From positions 1 to 13,740 of the forward strand of contig NZ_CAMXYE010000038.1 of the NCBI RefSeq assembly GCF_947253055.1: a stretch of 13,740 nt of DNA, written 5' to 3'. The stretch's first letter is position 1. Each line of letters opens with the position of its first letter. The stretch comes from an uncultured Arcanobacterium sp. Lineage in GTDB: Bacteria; Actinomycetota; Actinomycetes; Actinomycetales; Actinomycetaceae. The position numbers and the translations under genes were made by a program. Shown here in pieces: positions 7,246-13,740 of this stretch. Under the pieces are notes generated by a model, which was not told the DNA's origin, made no database searches, and worked only from the letters and a program-made list of their open reading frames with translations.

Positions 7246-8514
7246 TTAGCCGTCAATTCCTTTGGCATAGGATTCACTCTCTTGCACATATTTTTCAGCC
7301 GAGCTGCCCGTACCTAAGGAACCCTTCGCGAGAGTATTGACGATGATTGCGATGGCGCCGTCGCCGGTCACATTGGTGGCGGTACCGAAAGAATCTACTG
7401 CCACGTACATAGCTACCATGATTCCGTACATTGGATCGGTGAAAGCCAAAATACCCTGCAGCACACCTTGCGCAGCGGTAATAGCTCCACCCGGCACACC
7501 AGGAGCAGCTACCATAATGATGCCCAGCATAAAGATAAATGCCGTCATCTTGGCTGGATCAGGAGTAATTCCCATCATGTACTGTAAAGCTAGGGCGAAA
7601 GCAGTGATCTTGATGGTGGAACCAGCTAAATGAATAGTGGCGCAGAGCGGAATTACGAAATCAGCAATTGCTGGCTGCACTCCATTGTTTCGAGCGCACC
7701 GCAAGGTGACCGGAATGGTGGCAGCAGAAGAAGCCGTGCCCAAAGCGGTAAAGTAAGCATCGCTCATTCCCCACAGTGCGGAAAGCGGGTTGCGCTTGGC
7801 CAGTATTCCGGCCAACGTATACTGCAGCAGCAGCATTACTACTGTAAGGATAAAAGCAAATACAATTACTTTCGCCATTACCACGATTACGTCTACGAAC
7901 TGACCAGATTTCGACATATTTAAGAAAATGCCAAATACGTGTAGCGGCAGAAGCGGCACAATTGCTTTCGTAATCACAATCATGATTAGCTCGCGGAATT
8001 CCCGGAAGATATTCATTAATTTTTCTGCTCGCGCAGCCGTCATTCCTAGGCCAAGCACGAAAGCCAGTACCAGAGCCGTCATTACCCCAAATACTGGATC
8101 AATGGTGAAAGAAGGATCCATAAGGGAAGCGACCGCATTTTCCGGAGTAGCTAGGTCAGGCACTTGCTGGCCACTCAGCAGTGAAGGATAGAGCAGGCTG
8201 GCTATTCCCCAGGTGCCGAAACCGGCCACCATTGTGGAGCTATAAGCAATCACTACTGTGACTAGCAGCCACTTACCACCGCTCTTTCCCAGCTCGAAAA
8301 TTGCCGGCGTCACCAGGCCAGTAATAATCAATGGAACTACGAAAGAAAGGAATTTTCCAAAAATATCGTTAAAGGTAGCAAAAGGTACAATCGCCCACGT
8401 TGGCAATATCTGCCCGAGCAGAGCACCTAAGATTATTGCCAAAACTACCCAAAAGAGCAGTGTTCGCAGCATATTCTTCCAAAAGCTGACTTTTTCTTTC
8501 TGCTCATTAGCCAT
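7246..8514 (-). CDS. DAACS-family (SDF) cation:amino acid symporter, probably not for acidic substrates
   Basis: A 422-residue protein from the chosen start, the normal size for the family, with about eight hydrophobic spans and two re-entrant hairpins. HP1 is ASSAATIP (261-268), HP2 contains APGVPGG (337-343), and TM8 reads VDSFGTATNVTGD (373-385). By alignment with GltPh, Asp374 corresponds to the amino-group ligand Asp394, and Asn381 and Asp385 to the Na1-site residues. The arginine that grips acidic side chains (Arg397) is Gly377, and the TM7 NMDGT motif reads HLAGS (295-299). Uptake of a neutral amino acid is therefore more likely than of glutamate, aspartate or C4-dicarboxylates; SstT also lacks the motif aspartate. 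An ATG lies 6 codons further upstream, but GGGGAGG falls between the two, 9 nt before the ATG at 8514, which decides the start. It is convergent with the tandem pair and has its own 145-bp upstream gap after tgt. Confidence 0.85.
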   Translation of the reverse strand: MANEQKEKVSFWKNMLRTLLFWVVLAIILGALLGQILPTWAIVPFATFNDIFGKFLSFVVPLIITGLVTPAIFELGKSGGKWLLVTVVIAYSSTMVAGFGTWGIASLLYPSLLSGQQVPDLATPENAVASLMDPSFTIDPVFGVMTALVLAFVLGLGMTAARAEKLMNIFREFRELIMIVITKAIVPLLPLHVFGIFLNMSKSGQFVDVIVVMAKVIVFAFILTVVMLLLQYTLAGILAKRNPLSALWGMSDAYFTALGTASSAATIPVTLRCARNNGVQPAIADFVIPLCATIHLAGSTIKITAFALALQYMMGITPDPAKMTAFIFMLGIIMVAAPGVPGGAITAAQGVLQGILAFTDPMYGIMVAMYVAVDSFGTATNVTGDGAIAIIVNTLAKGSLGTGSSAEKYVQESESYAKGIDG

Positions 8515-8523
8515 ATACTTCTT

Positions 8524-8530
8524 CCTCCCC
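8524..8530 (-). promoter_or_regulatory. ribosome binding site deciding the symporter start
   Basis: GGGGAGG on the minus strand, 9 nt before the ATG at 8514. It overlaps the first codons of the longer reading that would begin at 8532, which itself has no such site. Confidence 0.75.
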
Positions 8531-8659
8531 ATTATCCGGAAGTTCTTATATTTTTGCAGCTATGCTACTCGGCTCAACACTGGCGTTAAGCACAAATATG
8601 GCACAAGCTTACAACTATCTACAGGGAAAACGGAAATTATTTTTCGAAAAAATACGTCT

Positions 8660-9907
8660 TTAATGTGAAAATGAGCGTTCCCCATAAAAATTCGCTAAAG
8701 TTTTAGCTTTAAAGTCCCAATAGTAGCCACCTGCTATAGCTTGCCGTACGTTTTCCACTAGTTGCACAGTGAAGTATTCGTTGTGAATAGTGGCGAGAGT
8801 CGAGCTGAGCATCTCTTTCGCCTTAAAGAGATGGCGCAAATAGGCTTTAGAGTAGTGGGTGCAGGTGTAACAGGCACAACCCTCCACTACCGGAGAAAAA
8901 TCAGCTTTAAATTCCGCACGCGTCACGTTGAATCTTCCGTAAGGGCTGTAAATAGCAGAGTTACGGGCAACCCGCGAAGGATTTACGCAATCGAAAGTAT
9001 CGATTCCCGCTTCAACTGCCTGGAAAATATCATCTGGCTCTGAAATTCCCAATAAATGCCGCGATTTTTCTTCTGGTAACTCCTCGCAAACCCATCCGAC
9101 TATACGCCCTAGATTCTCTTTTTCTAAAGCTCCGCCGATACCAAAACCATCAAAAGACTGCCCTTCAATACACATTTTTCCTAGATCGCGCGCCGCTTTG
9201 CGGCGTAAATCTTCATATTGTGCACCTTGAATCACTCCGAAGAGCTGCTGATAAGGTTTACCGACCCGCTCCTCCGTCAATTTTTTATGTGCCGCGAGGC
9301 AGCGTTCCGCCCACAAGCGCGTACGCTCCAGAGATTCTTCCTGGTAACGCCGAGAATTAAGTAAGGTAGTCAACTCGTCGAAAGCAAAAATAATATCTGC
9401 TCCGAGCTGATGTTGAATCTGCATAGAGATTTCTGGAGTGAAACGGTGACGGACGCCGTTCAGATGCGAGCGAAACCAGACTCCGTCCGCATCTACATTG
9501 GCTAGACGTTCTTTATTAGCAGCAGTGGCATCATCGGCTACCGTCTTTCCCGAGAATTCTTCGGAAAGTACCTTCTTGAATCCCGCACCTAAGCTCATCA
9601 CTTGGAAACCGCCCGAATCAGTGTAAGTAGGCCCCGGCCAGTTCATAAACTTTCCTAATCCACCGGCTGCATCGAGAATTTCTGCGCCCGGCTGCAGGTA
9701 AAGGTGGTAGGCATTAGCGAGTACTGCTTGGGCACCGGTAGCGGCAATAGATTCGGGCAGTACTGCTTTTACACTCGCTTTCGTGCCCACCGGTATAAAA
9801 GCCGGCGTCTGAATATCTCCGTGTGGAGTGTGAATTACGCCGGTACGCCCGAGAGATTTTTCCTTACCAGCCGCCGAAGTGAGCCGGGAAATTATTTCAA
9901 ATGTCAT
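8660..9907 (-). CDS. tgt: tRNA-guanine transglycosylase (bacterial TGT, actinobacterial form)
   Basis: A 415-residue TIM-barrel enzyme that exchanges guanine-34 of GUN-anticodon tRNAs for a 7-deazaguanine, the base step of queuosine formation. Visible: TDSGGFQVMSLG with the general acid/base Asp97, AFDELT with Asp177, GVIQGAQY (225-231), nucleophile Asp306 in DTFDCVNPSR, and the zinc ligands Cys344, Cys346, Cys349 and His375 (CxCx2C...H). An insertion at about 108-140 with KERLANVDADGV is, to my knowledge, usual in actinobacterial TGTs. The recognition residues differ from the preQ1-specific Zymomonas enzyme: the Cys after Asp-Glu is Leu179, and the GGLAVGE segment reads GGALEKE (258-264). 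The gene follows yhhQ by 39 bp on the same strand, so a queuosine-salvage operon is likely. The sequence before the ATG (GGCGGTAAAA) is a weak ribosome site, so translation may depend on coupling to yhhQ. Confidence 0.93.
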   Translation of the reverse strand: MTFEIISRLTSAAGKEKSLGRTGVIHTPHGDIQTPAFIPVGTKASVKAVLPESIAATGAQAVLANAYHLYLQPGAEILDAAGGLGKFMNWPGPTYTDSGGFQVMSLGAGFKKVLSEEFSGKTVADDATAANKERLANVDADGVWFRSHLNGVRHRFTPEISMQIQHQLGADIIFAFDELTTLLNSRRYQEESLERTRLWAERCLAAHKKLTEERVGKPYQQLFGVIQGAQYEDLRRKAARDLGKMCIEGQSFDGFGIGGALEKENLGRIVGWVCEELPEEKSRHLLGISEPDDIFQAVEAGIDTFDCVNPSRVARNSAIYSPYGRFNVTRAEFKADFSPVVEGCACYTCTHYSKAYLRHLFKAKEMLSSTLATIHNEYFTVQLVENVRQAIAGGYYWDFKAKTLANFYGERSFSH

Positions 9908-9927
9908 TTTTACCGCCGCTGCTTTTA

Positions 9928-9979
9928 TTTACCAGCTGCTTCTCCTTTATTTACCAGCTTTTTTACCAGCTGCTTCTCC
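9928..9979 (-). repeat. 18-bp direct repeat at the end of yhhQ and just after its stop
   Basis: On the minus strand GGAGAAGCAGCTGGTAAA occurs twice, at 9962-9979 (coding GEAAGK near the C-terminus) and at 9928-9945 (after the TAA stop). A partial copy, AGCTGGTAAAT, lies between them at 9949-9959. It looks like slippage at the 3' end of the gene. Confidence 0.8.
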
Positions 9980-10672
9980 CGCATTTGCCGGCGCCGAGGC
10001 GGACGTAGATTCTTGCTGGTAGCTCACTTCGTAGCGCTTCACAGCTGCAATTACTAAATACGTAATAGGTAAGAGCACTACCTCTATCAATACTTTGTAG
10101 ATATAGCCGGTAAAGAGCAGGTTGAGGATGGTACCCCAATTAATTACTCCGATCCACGCGATTATGCAGAAAAGTGCCGTATCGGCTAGTTCTCCCACTG
10201 CTGTGGAGCTAATAAGGCGAATCCAGAGCTTATCATTGCCGAAATTATTTTTTATGTGCACCAGCACCCAGGAATTGAGCAATTGCCCTGCGAGATATCC
10301 GCAGAGTGAAGCGACCACAAAACGCGGCACTACTCCCAGCACCGCAGTGAAAGCAGCTTGCCCCGTATAAGAAGGATCAGCTGGTGCCCAAATAACTAAC
10401 CAGAATATACAAGAGGCCAAAATAGATACGAAAAATCCGAGGAAAATAGCGCGACTGGCTTTTTTGAATCCATAAACTTCCGAAAGAATATCACCGATTA
10501 TGTAGGTAAAAGGGAAGAGGATAGCTCCGCCGTCGAATACTAGTGGGCCTATTCCGATTAGTTTCGTGGCGCCAATATTCGATATAAGCAGAAAAGATAC
10601 AAAAAATACGGCAAAAATATCGTACATGGAGTACTGCCGAGCTGCTGCTGGCAAAAATTTTAACTTACCCAT
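9947..10672 (-). CDS. yhhQ: queuosine precursor transporter of the YhhQ (QPTR/VUT, DUF165) family
   Basis: A 241-residue integral membrane protein with about six hydrophobic spans. It carries the family motifs SNIGATKLIG (31-40), FPFTYIIGDILSEVYGF (53-69), and RLISSTAVGELADTALF (152-168), the last with its conserved Arg, Ser and Asp. The family imports queuosine precursors (preQ0 and preQ1 in E. coli YhhQ, queuine in some bacteria), which fits the tgt gene directly downstream. The Ala/Gly/Lys-rich C-terminal tail (from about 220) is not part of the fold and ends in a slippage-type repeat. I chose the ATG at 10672 because GGAGG sits 4 nt before it. The longer reading from 10693 has no comparable site. 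Confidence 0.88.
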   Translation of the reverse strand: MGKLKFLPAAARQYSMYDIFAVFFVSFLLISNIGATKLIGIGPLVFDGGAILFPFTYIIGDILSEVYGFKKASRAIFLGFFVSILASCIFWLVIWAPADPSYTGQAAFTAVLGVVPRFVVASLCGYLAGQLLNSWVLVHIKNNFGNDKLWIRLISSTAVGELADTALFCIIAWIGVINWGTILNLLFTGYIYKVLIEVVLLPITYLVIAAVKRYEVSYQQESTSASAPANAGEAAGKKAGK

Positions 10673-10676
10673 AATC

Positions 10677-10681
10677 CCTCC
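10677..10681 (-). promoter_or_regulatory. ribosome binding site deciding the yhhQ start
   Basis: GGAGG on the minus strand with a 4-nt spacer to the ATG at 10672. It lies inside the longer alternative reading from 10693, which it argues against. Confidence 0.7.
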
Positions 10682-10704
10682 GGTGGTGTACATAAATTTT
10701 CTCT

Positions 10705-10726
10705 AAAATCGCAGACTGCGAATTTT
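10705..10726 (-). promoter_or_regulatory. A/T-flanked hairpin in the yhhQ leader
   Basis: On the minus strand AAAA-TTCGCA-GTC-TGCGA-TTTT forms a stem of nine pairs with one bulge, ending in TTTT about 32 nt before the yhhQ start. It could be an attenuator or weak terminator, or an operator. The same 210-bp leader holds a second, G+C-rich stem at about 10774-10797. I could not fit either to a preQ1 aptamer. Confidence 0.35.
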
Positions 10727-10884
10727 TGCCTGGCGCTGCCACCACCGAGGCTCTTGCGTTAAGAATTCTAAACGGGAAATTTGCCGCCGGCAAGCCCGCC
10801 AGTAAACTCAGCTTTTTTGTGCAGTTTTCCGCAGGTTTCTATCCGGATTTTCGCCCGCTTTCCTAATAAATTTTCCGCGCAGTC

Positions 10885-11184
10885 TTACTCGGCGCTGGCC
10901 GGCGAGGAACCGCCATAAACTTTCTTCACGTAGGAGCAAGCAGGCACAATAGTATGCTCTCCCAATTCTTCTTCATAGGCGAGCGCCTGCTGCACCAGAT
11001 TGCGCGCAATTCCCTGCCCCCGATATTCTTGCCGGAGAGACGTATGGGTAAAAATAATGGAATCATCTAGATACTCGTAGCTGAGATAGCCAATAATTTC
11101 TCCATCCTTTAGCTTTACTTCCCACTGCCCGGCGGGGGCGTTGTGCACAATGCGATACTCCGGCTTTGCTACTGCTTTTTCCAT
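10885..11184 (-). CDS. small GNAT-like N-acetyltransferase domain protein (YjdJ/Acetyltransf_CG type)
   Basis: A 99-residue single-domain protein, the usual size for the short GNAT_YjdJ-type family (PF14542). It shows the beta strands around GEIIGYLSYEYL (28-39), the FTHTSLRQEYRGQGIA stretch with the acetyl-CoA loop RGQGIA (55-60), LVQQALAYEEE, and the family signature PACSYVKKV (81-89) with Cys83. These proteins are truncated GNATs that bind acetyl-CoA. Substrates are largely unknown and catalysis is not certain. The start has GAGGAG about 8 nt upstream. The gap to the preceding DUF4261 gene is 27 bp on the same strand, so the two probably share a transcript. The 8-residue Gly/Ser/Pro/Ala tail is probably disordered. 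Confidence 0.82.
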   Translation of the reverse strand: MEKAVAKPEYRIVHNAPAGQWEVKLKDGEIIGYLSYEYLDDSIIFTHTSLRQEYRGQGIARNLVQQALAYEEELGEHTIVPACSYVKKVYGGSSPASAE

Positions 11185-11211
11185 GCCTGCTTCTCCTCAT
11201 TCCTTCTTATA

Positions 11212-12030
11212 TTAAGTAAGTATTCTTATCACGGTTTGCTTATCTACTGGCGATACCTCTTCCGTAATCACCATTTTCTCTCCACCACTTTCTAAAGTTT
11301 GCCCAGGTAAGAGATAGGATTCACCACTAATAAGATAATTAGTAATCTCTGCGAGTATTTGATAGACGGCAGAGGCAGATTTCGAAGTTTCGCGAATTTC
11401 TATATCTAGATGTCCGAAGAGTGGTAAACCATAGGTGCGCCCCCAGCTGAGATCGATTTCTTGGGTACGGATATTTATCCAAAGCGGGAGCGGAATTTTA
11501 CCGGCACGCAGCAATCCACTTAGTTCCGTTACCATCTGTGGAGGCTGCACTATTCCCATTTCCGAACGGAAAATTCCCACCGCAGCGGCTTCCCGCATGA
11601 GCGCATCCGCCAACTGCGTAGCTACGAAGTGGGCACTTAGCATACGTTTCCGCCGGCGAATTTCAGGAATTTGGCTAAGAAAAGCACTTTCATTTGCTAA
11701 TTGCCCCGCAGCCGCTTCTTTAGCCGGAGCATAGAGAGTGACGGGGACTTGAAATATATGCTCTGGGAGCTGCGCCTTTTCTAGGCTCAAGGGAGTATTT
11801 ACTGGGCTCATAGCCACGTGTACACCTTGCCACGTAAAATCGAGGATACTTCCAGCCGGATGATTTTCTCCGGCGGGCACCTGCTGCCACTGGCCGGAAA
11901 TATCTAAGCCCCAGAGGGCGTTGAGCTGCTCTAAGACGCGATCTAAATCTATCGGGGCAGAAAAAAGTGCCACATATGAAAAAATTTCCGGAGCGCGCGG
12001 GTGCAGCGCCGATATGCCGAGCTGTTCCAT
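11212..12030 (-). CDS. DUF4261-domain protein of unknown function
   Basis: A 272-residue soluble protein. The second half (about 130-270) has the DUF4261 pattern: HFVATQLADALMREAAAVGIF, then LPLWINIRTQE, RTYGLPLFGHLDIEI, a helix AVYQILAEITNYLIS, and GESYLLPGQTLESGGEK. The first half (15-100) contains a hydrophobic strand, FSYVALFSAPIDL, and a duplicated-looking arrangement that is common in this family. DUF4261 proteins have no assigned biochemical role. No Shine-Dalgarno is seen. A -10-like TAAAAT at 12038-12043 is followed by exactly 7 nt and then the ATG, which implies a leaderless message. It heads a likely operon with the GNAT-like gene. Confidence 0.72.
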   Translation of the reverse strand: MEQLGISALHPRAPEIFSYVALFSAPIDLDRVLEQLNALWGLDISGQWQQVPAGENHPAGSILDFTWQGVHVAMSPVNTPLSLEKAQLPEHIFQVPVTLYAPAKEAAAGQLANESAFLSQIPEIRRRKRMLSAHFVATQLADALMREAAAVGIFRSEMGIVQPPQMVTELSGLLRAGKIPLPLWINIRTQEIDLSWGRTYGLPLFGHLDIEIRETSKSASAVYQILAEITNYLISGESYLLPGQTLESGGEKMVITEEVSPVDKQTVIRILT

Positions 12031-12037
12031 AATACGT

Positions 12038-12067
12038 ATTTTAACCTATGGAAACTTACGCCAATAA
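12038..12067 (-). promoter_or_regulatory. candidate leaderless promoter of the DUF4261 gene
   Basis: Minus strand TTATTG (12062-12067), an 18-nt spacer and TAAAAT (12038-12043), with the ATG 7 nt further on. Transcription would begin at or one base before the start codon. Leaderless genes are common in actinobacteria. Confidence 0.45.
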
Positions 12068-12112
12068 GATAGAAATTTATGCTAGTAAATTGCGCTACTG
12101 AATTGCGCCAAC

Positions 12113-12152
12113 AAAAAAGACCGGCAAGAGCACAGCAAACCCCCGCCGGTCT
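12113..12152 (-). terminator. Rho-independent terminator, minus strand
   Basis: An 8-bp stem AGACCGGC/GCCGGTCT followed at once by a run of six T on the minus strand. The plus strand has only the complementary A-run before the stem, so termination is one-directional. Confidence 0.8.
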
Positions 12153-12199
12153 GGCAATACCAGCGTTTTATCACTCACCCGATAAAACGCCACACTGCC
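12113..12199 (-). ncRNA. candidate small structured RNA (two hairpins ending in a T-run)
   Basis: Minus-strand order: GGCA (12196-12199); a perfect 10-bp stem GCGTTTTATC/GATAAAACGC (12163-12172 with 12181-12190) capped by the loop GGGTGAGT; TGCC closing the outer stem; then AGACCGGC/GCCGGTCT (12118-12125 with 12145-12152) with a 19-nt loop beginning GGGGG, followed by TTTTTT. The last stem is a textbook Rho-independent terminator. A probable terminator for the upstream CYTH gene lies 200 bp before this element, and a separate promoter serves the DUF4261 gene after it, so an independent short transcript fits best. The 5' end and promoter are not clear. It may instead be a long 3' untranslated region. 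Confidence 0.45.
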
Positions 12200-12403
12200 T
12201 ACGATTGCTACTTTCCTAAAGAGTAAGAAAGAGAATCTTGAGATTTAGTTTGTACCTCTAATTTACCACGTCTAAGTATTTCTTCCTATTTACCCGCATT
12301 ATTCCGTTAATTTTCATAATTAATAAAAAAGAGCGCAGTCTAAGAGTGCAATCTTTCCGAAAATCTTTCTAAGAAAAACTACTTCTCCAAAAAATAGCAC
12401 GCC

Positions 12404-12437
12404 AAAAGCGGTTGGAAAATAGCCGTTTGAAAACCGC
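12404..12437 (-). terminator. possible terminator of the CYTH gene
   Basis: Minus strand GCGGTT (12432-12437) pairs with AACCGC (12408-12413) across an 18-nt loop and is followed by TTTT. It begins 27 bp after the CYTH stop codon. The loop is long, so efficiency is doubtful. Confidence 0.4.
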
Positions 12438-12464
12438 CTAAAGGTAGAGGTGGCAGTAATTAAC

Positions 12465-13181
12465 TCAGGCAGAAAAATCTAAGAAACGCGGACCGCGCTG
12501 TGCTAGCTCCGTCCGAAAAGCAGTATCCCACTCCAACCACGGCTCTTTGGAAAGATAATCATTCGTAAAGCGCAGATCCCCCGTCACTTCGGTGCGGCAG
12601 AAATCAGGGATCTCTAGATTGGTGACCGGAGAAGTGCGTTCACATTCCGCCACGATTAGCCCCTGATTCTGGCCATAAAAGACGTCAAACTCCCAACCAT
12701 CTTCTTGCAGCCACAGTGAATAGCGCTTTTTTACCACTAAATTTGCCGAGCGTTGCAAAATCTGCACCGCTACGTCTTGATTTATCTCCGTTTCTAATTC
12801 GTAACGCTCCCCGCTGACGGGAGGAGATTTTACAGCTAAAGTGCTAGCCACACTGTGCTCTGCAAAATTCCCCGCCAAAAGCTCCGCCAATACCCGCCGT
12901 TCATAAGCACCTACTAAATCAGAGCGGGCATCAAATTCCGGAAATACAAAATCTTCACAAGTAGCGGCGCGGAAAGCGAGCCGCACTCGAATAGCGTAAC
13001 CAGCCTCTGCGAATACATAAGATTGTAAAATAATTTGCTGCGAGCCGTGCTGGCGCACCACGGCCGGCAGCTGCTCCACCCAGAATTTTCTTTCAAATTC
13101 AAAAGGGAACTCTGCGCGCCCACTGGCAGTTAAGTCTGCGTATTCGTCATAGTCGCCTGAAGGCATATTCGATATATCCAT
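12465..13181 (-). CDS. CYTH-domain protein (triphosphate tunnel metalloenzyme family)
   Basis: A 238-residue protein spanned by one CYTH fold. The defining N-terminal ExExK appears in FEFERKFWV (about residues 27-35), followed by a strand with RVRLAF, then LAVKSPPVSGERYELETEI, VKKRYSLWL, the wEfDvFyG stretch ending in LIVAECE, and EVTGDLRFTNDYLSKEP at the C-terminus. The alternating Glu, Arg and Lys residues on these strands line the tunnel that binds triphosphate with divalent metal. Family members hydrolyse inorganic triphosphate or thiamine triphosphate, or cyclise ATP; which applies here cannot be read from the sequence. A TTG-initiated reading begins two codons earlier (13187), but AGGGGA at 13188-13193 is correctly spaced (6 nt) for the ATG at 13181. 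It is divergent from the DsbA-like gene, 223 bp away. Confidence 0.85.
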   Translation of the reverse strand: MDISNMPSGDYDEYADLTASGRAEFPFEFERKFWVEQLPAVVRQHGSQQIILQSYVFAEAGYAIRVRLAFRAATCEDFVFPEFDARSDLVGAYERRVLAELLAGNFAEHSVASTLAVKSPPVSGERYELETEINQDVAVQILQRSANLVVKKRYSLWLQEDGWEFDVFYGQNQGLIVAECERTSPVTNLEIPDFCRTEVTGDLRFTNDYLSKEPWLEWDTAFRTELAQRGPRFLDFSA

Positions 13182-13404
13182 ACTCAATCCCCTGCTTGCA
13201 CTCTTACCCGCTTGCGCCCTTCCTTACCCAGAATAGCCTCCCCTTTTTACCTTGCGAAATATAACACCCACAGAAAGGCAATCTGTCGCTCTCCCCCGCG
13301 CCTGCCGAAATTTTTAGTAGTATACAAAATAAAGATAAAAATTCCCTCCCGCGGCCAGCTGCTTCATATCTGCAGCAGTCAGCCCGTTCTGAAAAGGTGA
13401 AACT

Positions 13405-13740
13405 ATGGATATGCCTGCTAACCCAGCAAAAACTCCAAATAAAAACAAAAAAAGCCTGGCTATAGGCATTGCCATTATTGCTTTAGCAGCTGCGGTGATT
13501 ATTATTGTCTTGCTCGCCCGCCCCGAAAATAAAGCGGAGCAAACTGAATCTCCCGCTGCTGCCCAAGAATCAAATCCCGCGCAATCGGAGCCTAATTCCC
13601 CAGCCGAAGCTGCTGGTCCAAAAGAAATTTCCCCGCAGGCAAAGGCAATAATTGACGAAACGCAGCGGCGCGATAAGAGCGATATGCGCGCTAAAGGTAG
13701 CCTAGATGCTCCGGTAGTGGTATCAATTTTTGCCGATTTC
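13405..13740 (+). CDS. membrane-anchored DsbA-like thioredoxin-fold protein (5' part; 3' end outside window)
   Basis: 112 residues are visible before the window ends in frame. A short Lys-rich cytoplasmic N-terminus (1-16) is followed by one transmembrane helix, about 17-38, then a Pro/Ala/Ser/Glu-rich linker (about 40-75). The domain entry KGSLDAPVVVSIFADF (97-112) is the usual first strand of actinobacterial DsbA/MdbA-type or DSBA-like oxidoreductases, where the CxxC active site follows within a few residues of the last Phe. That motif lies just beyond the edge and is not seen, so redox function is inferred. An anchored, extracytoplasmic thioredoxin-fold protein would act in disulphide formation or isomerisation of exported proteins. 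The ATG is preceded by AAGGTGA with a 4-nt spacer. The 223 bp to the divergent CYTH gene show no convincing promoter boxes beyond an A+T-rich stretch at about 13313-13340. Confidence 0.78.
   Translation, partial: MDMPANPAKTPNKNKKSLAIGIAIIALAAAVIIIVLLARPENKAEQTESPAAAQESNPAQSEPNSPAEAAGPKEISPQAKAIIDETQRRDKSDMRAKGSLDAPVVVSIFADF

Larger units (their letters stand above)
12031..12464. other. 434-bp gene-free region
   Basis: No credible open reading frame is present on either strand. From right to left (minus-strand reading) it holds a possible terminator of the CYTH gene (12404-12437), an A+T-rich stretch of about 200 bp without recognisable boxes, the two-hairpin element (12113-12199), and the promoter of the DUF4261 gene. 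Confidence 0.7.

Noticed and set aside
8635..8659. A terminator after tgt
   Set aside because: The palindrome around TTCGAA is made almost wholly of A and T and lacks a G+C stem, so it is too weak to call.
10800..10870. A preQ1 riboswitch upstream of yhhQ
   Set aside because: An A-rich stretch after a short stem superficially resembles the preQ1-I tail, but the conserved UUC-containing loop and the pseudoknot partner are missing.
12113..12199. The actinobacterial 6C RNA
   Set aside because: The plus-strand loops contain CCCCC and CACCC, but 6C RNA needs two loops of six or more C. The T-run terminator shows the transcript is on the other strand, where the loops are G-rich.

Overview
The window looks like chromosome from a low- to medium-G+C actinobacterium, plausibly Actinomycetaceae-like. 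This is inferred from a meso-diaminopimelate dehydrogenase of corynebacterial type, a tRNA-guanine transglycosylase with the long insertion typical of actinobacteria, an actinobacterial-type CYTH protein, and a gene that appears to be transcribed without a leader. I cannot name the species. There is no transposase, integrase, CRISPR array, rRNA or tRNA gene.

Layout: (1) 1-2583: the N-terminal flippase half of an MprF-type protein (minus strand, running off the left edge), divergent from a membrane-anchored esterase. The pair suggests making and trimming of aminoacyl lipids. (2) 2612-4301: a TetR-family regulator followed by ddh (lysine/peptidoglycan precursor synthesis), as one minus-strand unit. 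(3) 4351-7234: two tandem paralogues of a DUF1444/YtpQ-like protein on the plus strand. Their N-terminal two thirds have diverged, while the last 451 bp (140 codons, stop and 28 bp of flank) are identical, so this block was copied recently. (4) 7246-8514: a DAACS-family symporter whose binding-site residues argue against a dicarboxylate or acidic amino acid substrate. (5) 8660-10672: yhhQ and tgt, a queuosine-precursor transporter plus the enzyme that inserts the base into tRNA. (6) 10885-12030: a DUF4261 protein and a small GNAT-like protein, probably one operon with a leaderless start. (7) 12031-12464: a gene-free stretch with two strong adjacent hairpins and a T-run, a candidate small RNA on the minus strand. 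(8) 12465-13181: a CYTH triphosphate-tunnel protein, divergent from the start of a membrane-anchored DsbA-like thioredoxin-fold protein that runs off the right edge.

Most of the window is housekeeping or envelope-related. The least explained parts are the tandem DUF1444-like pair with its conserved leader, the two-hairpin element, and the MprF/esterase pairing.
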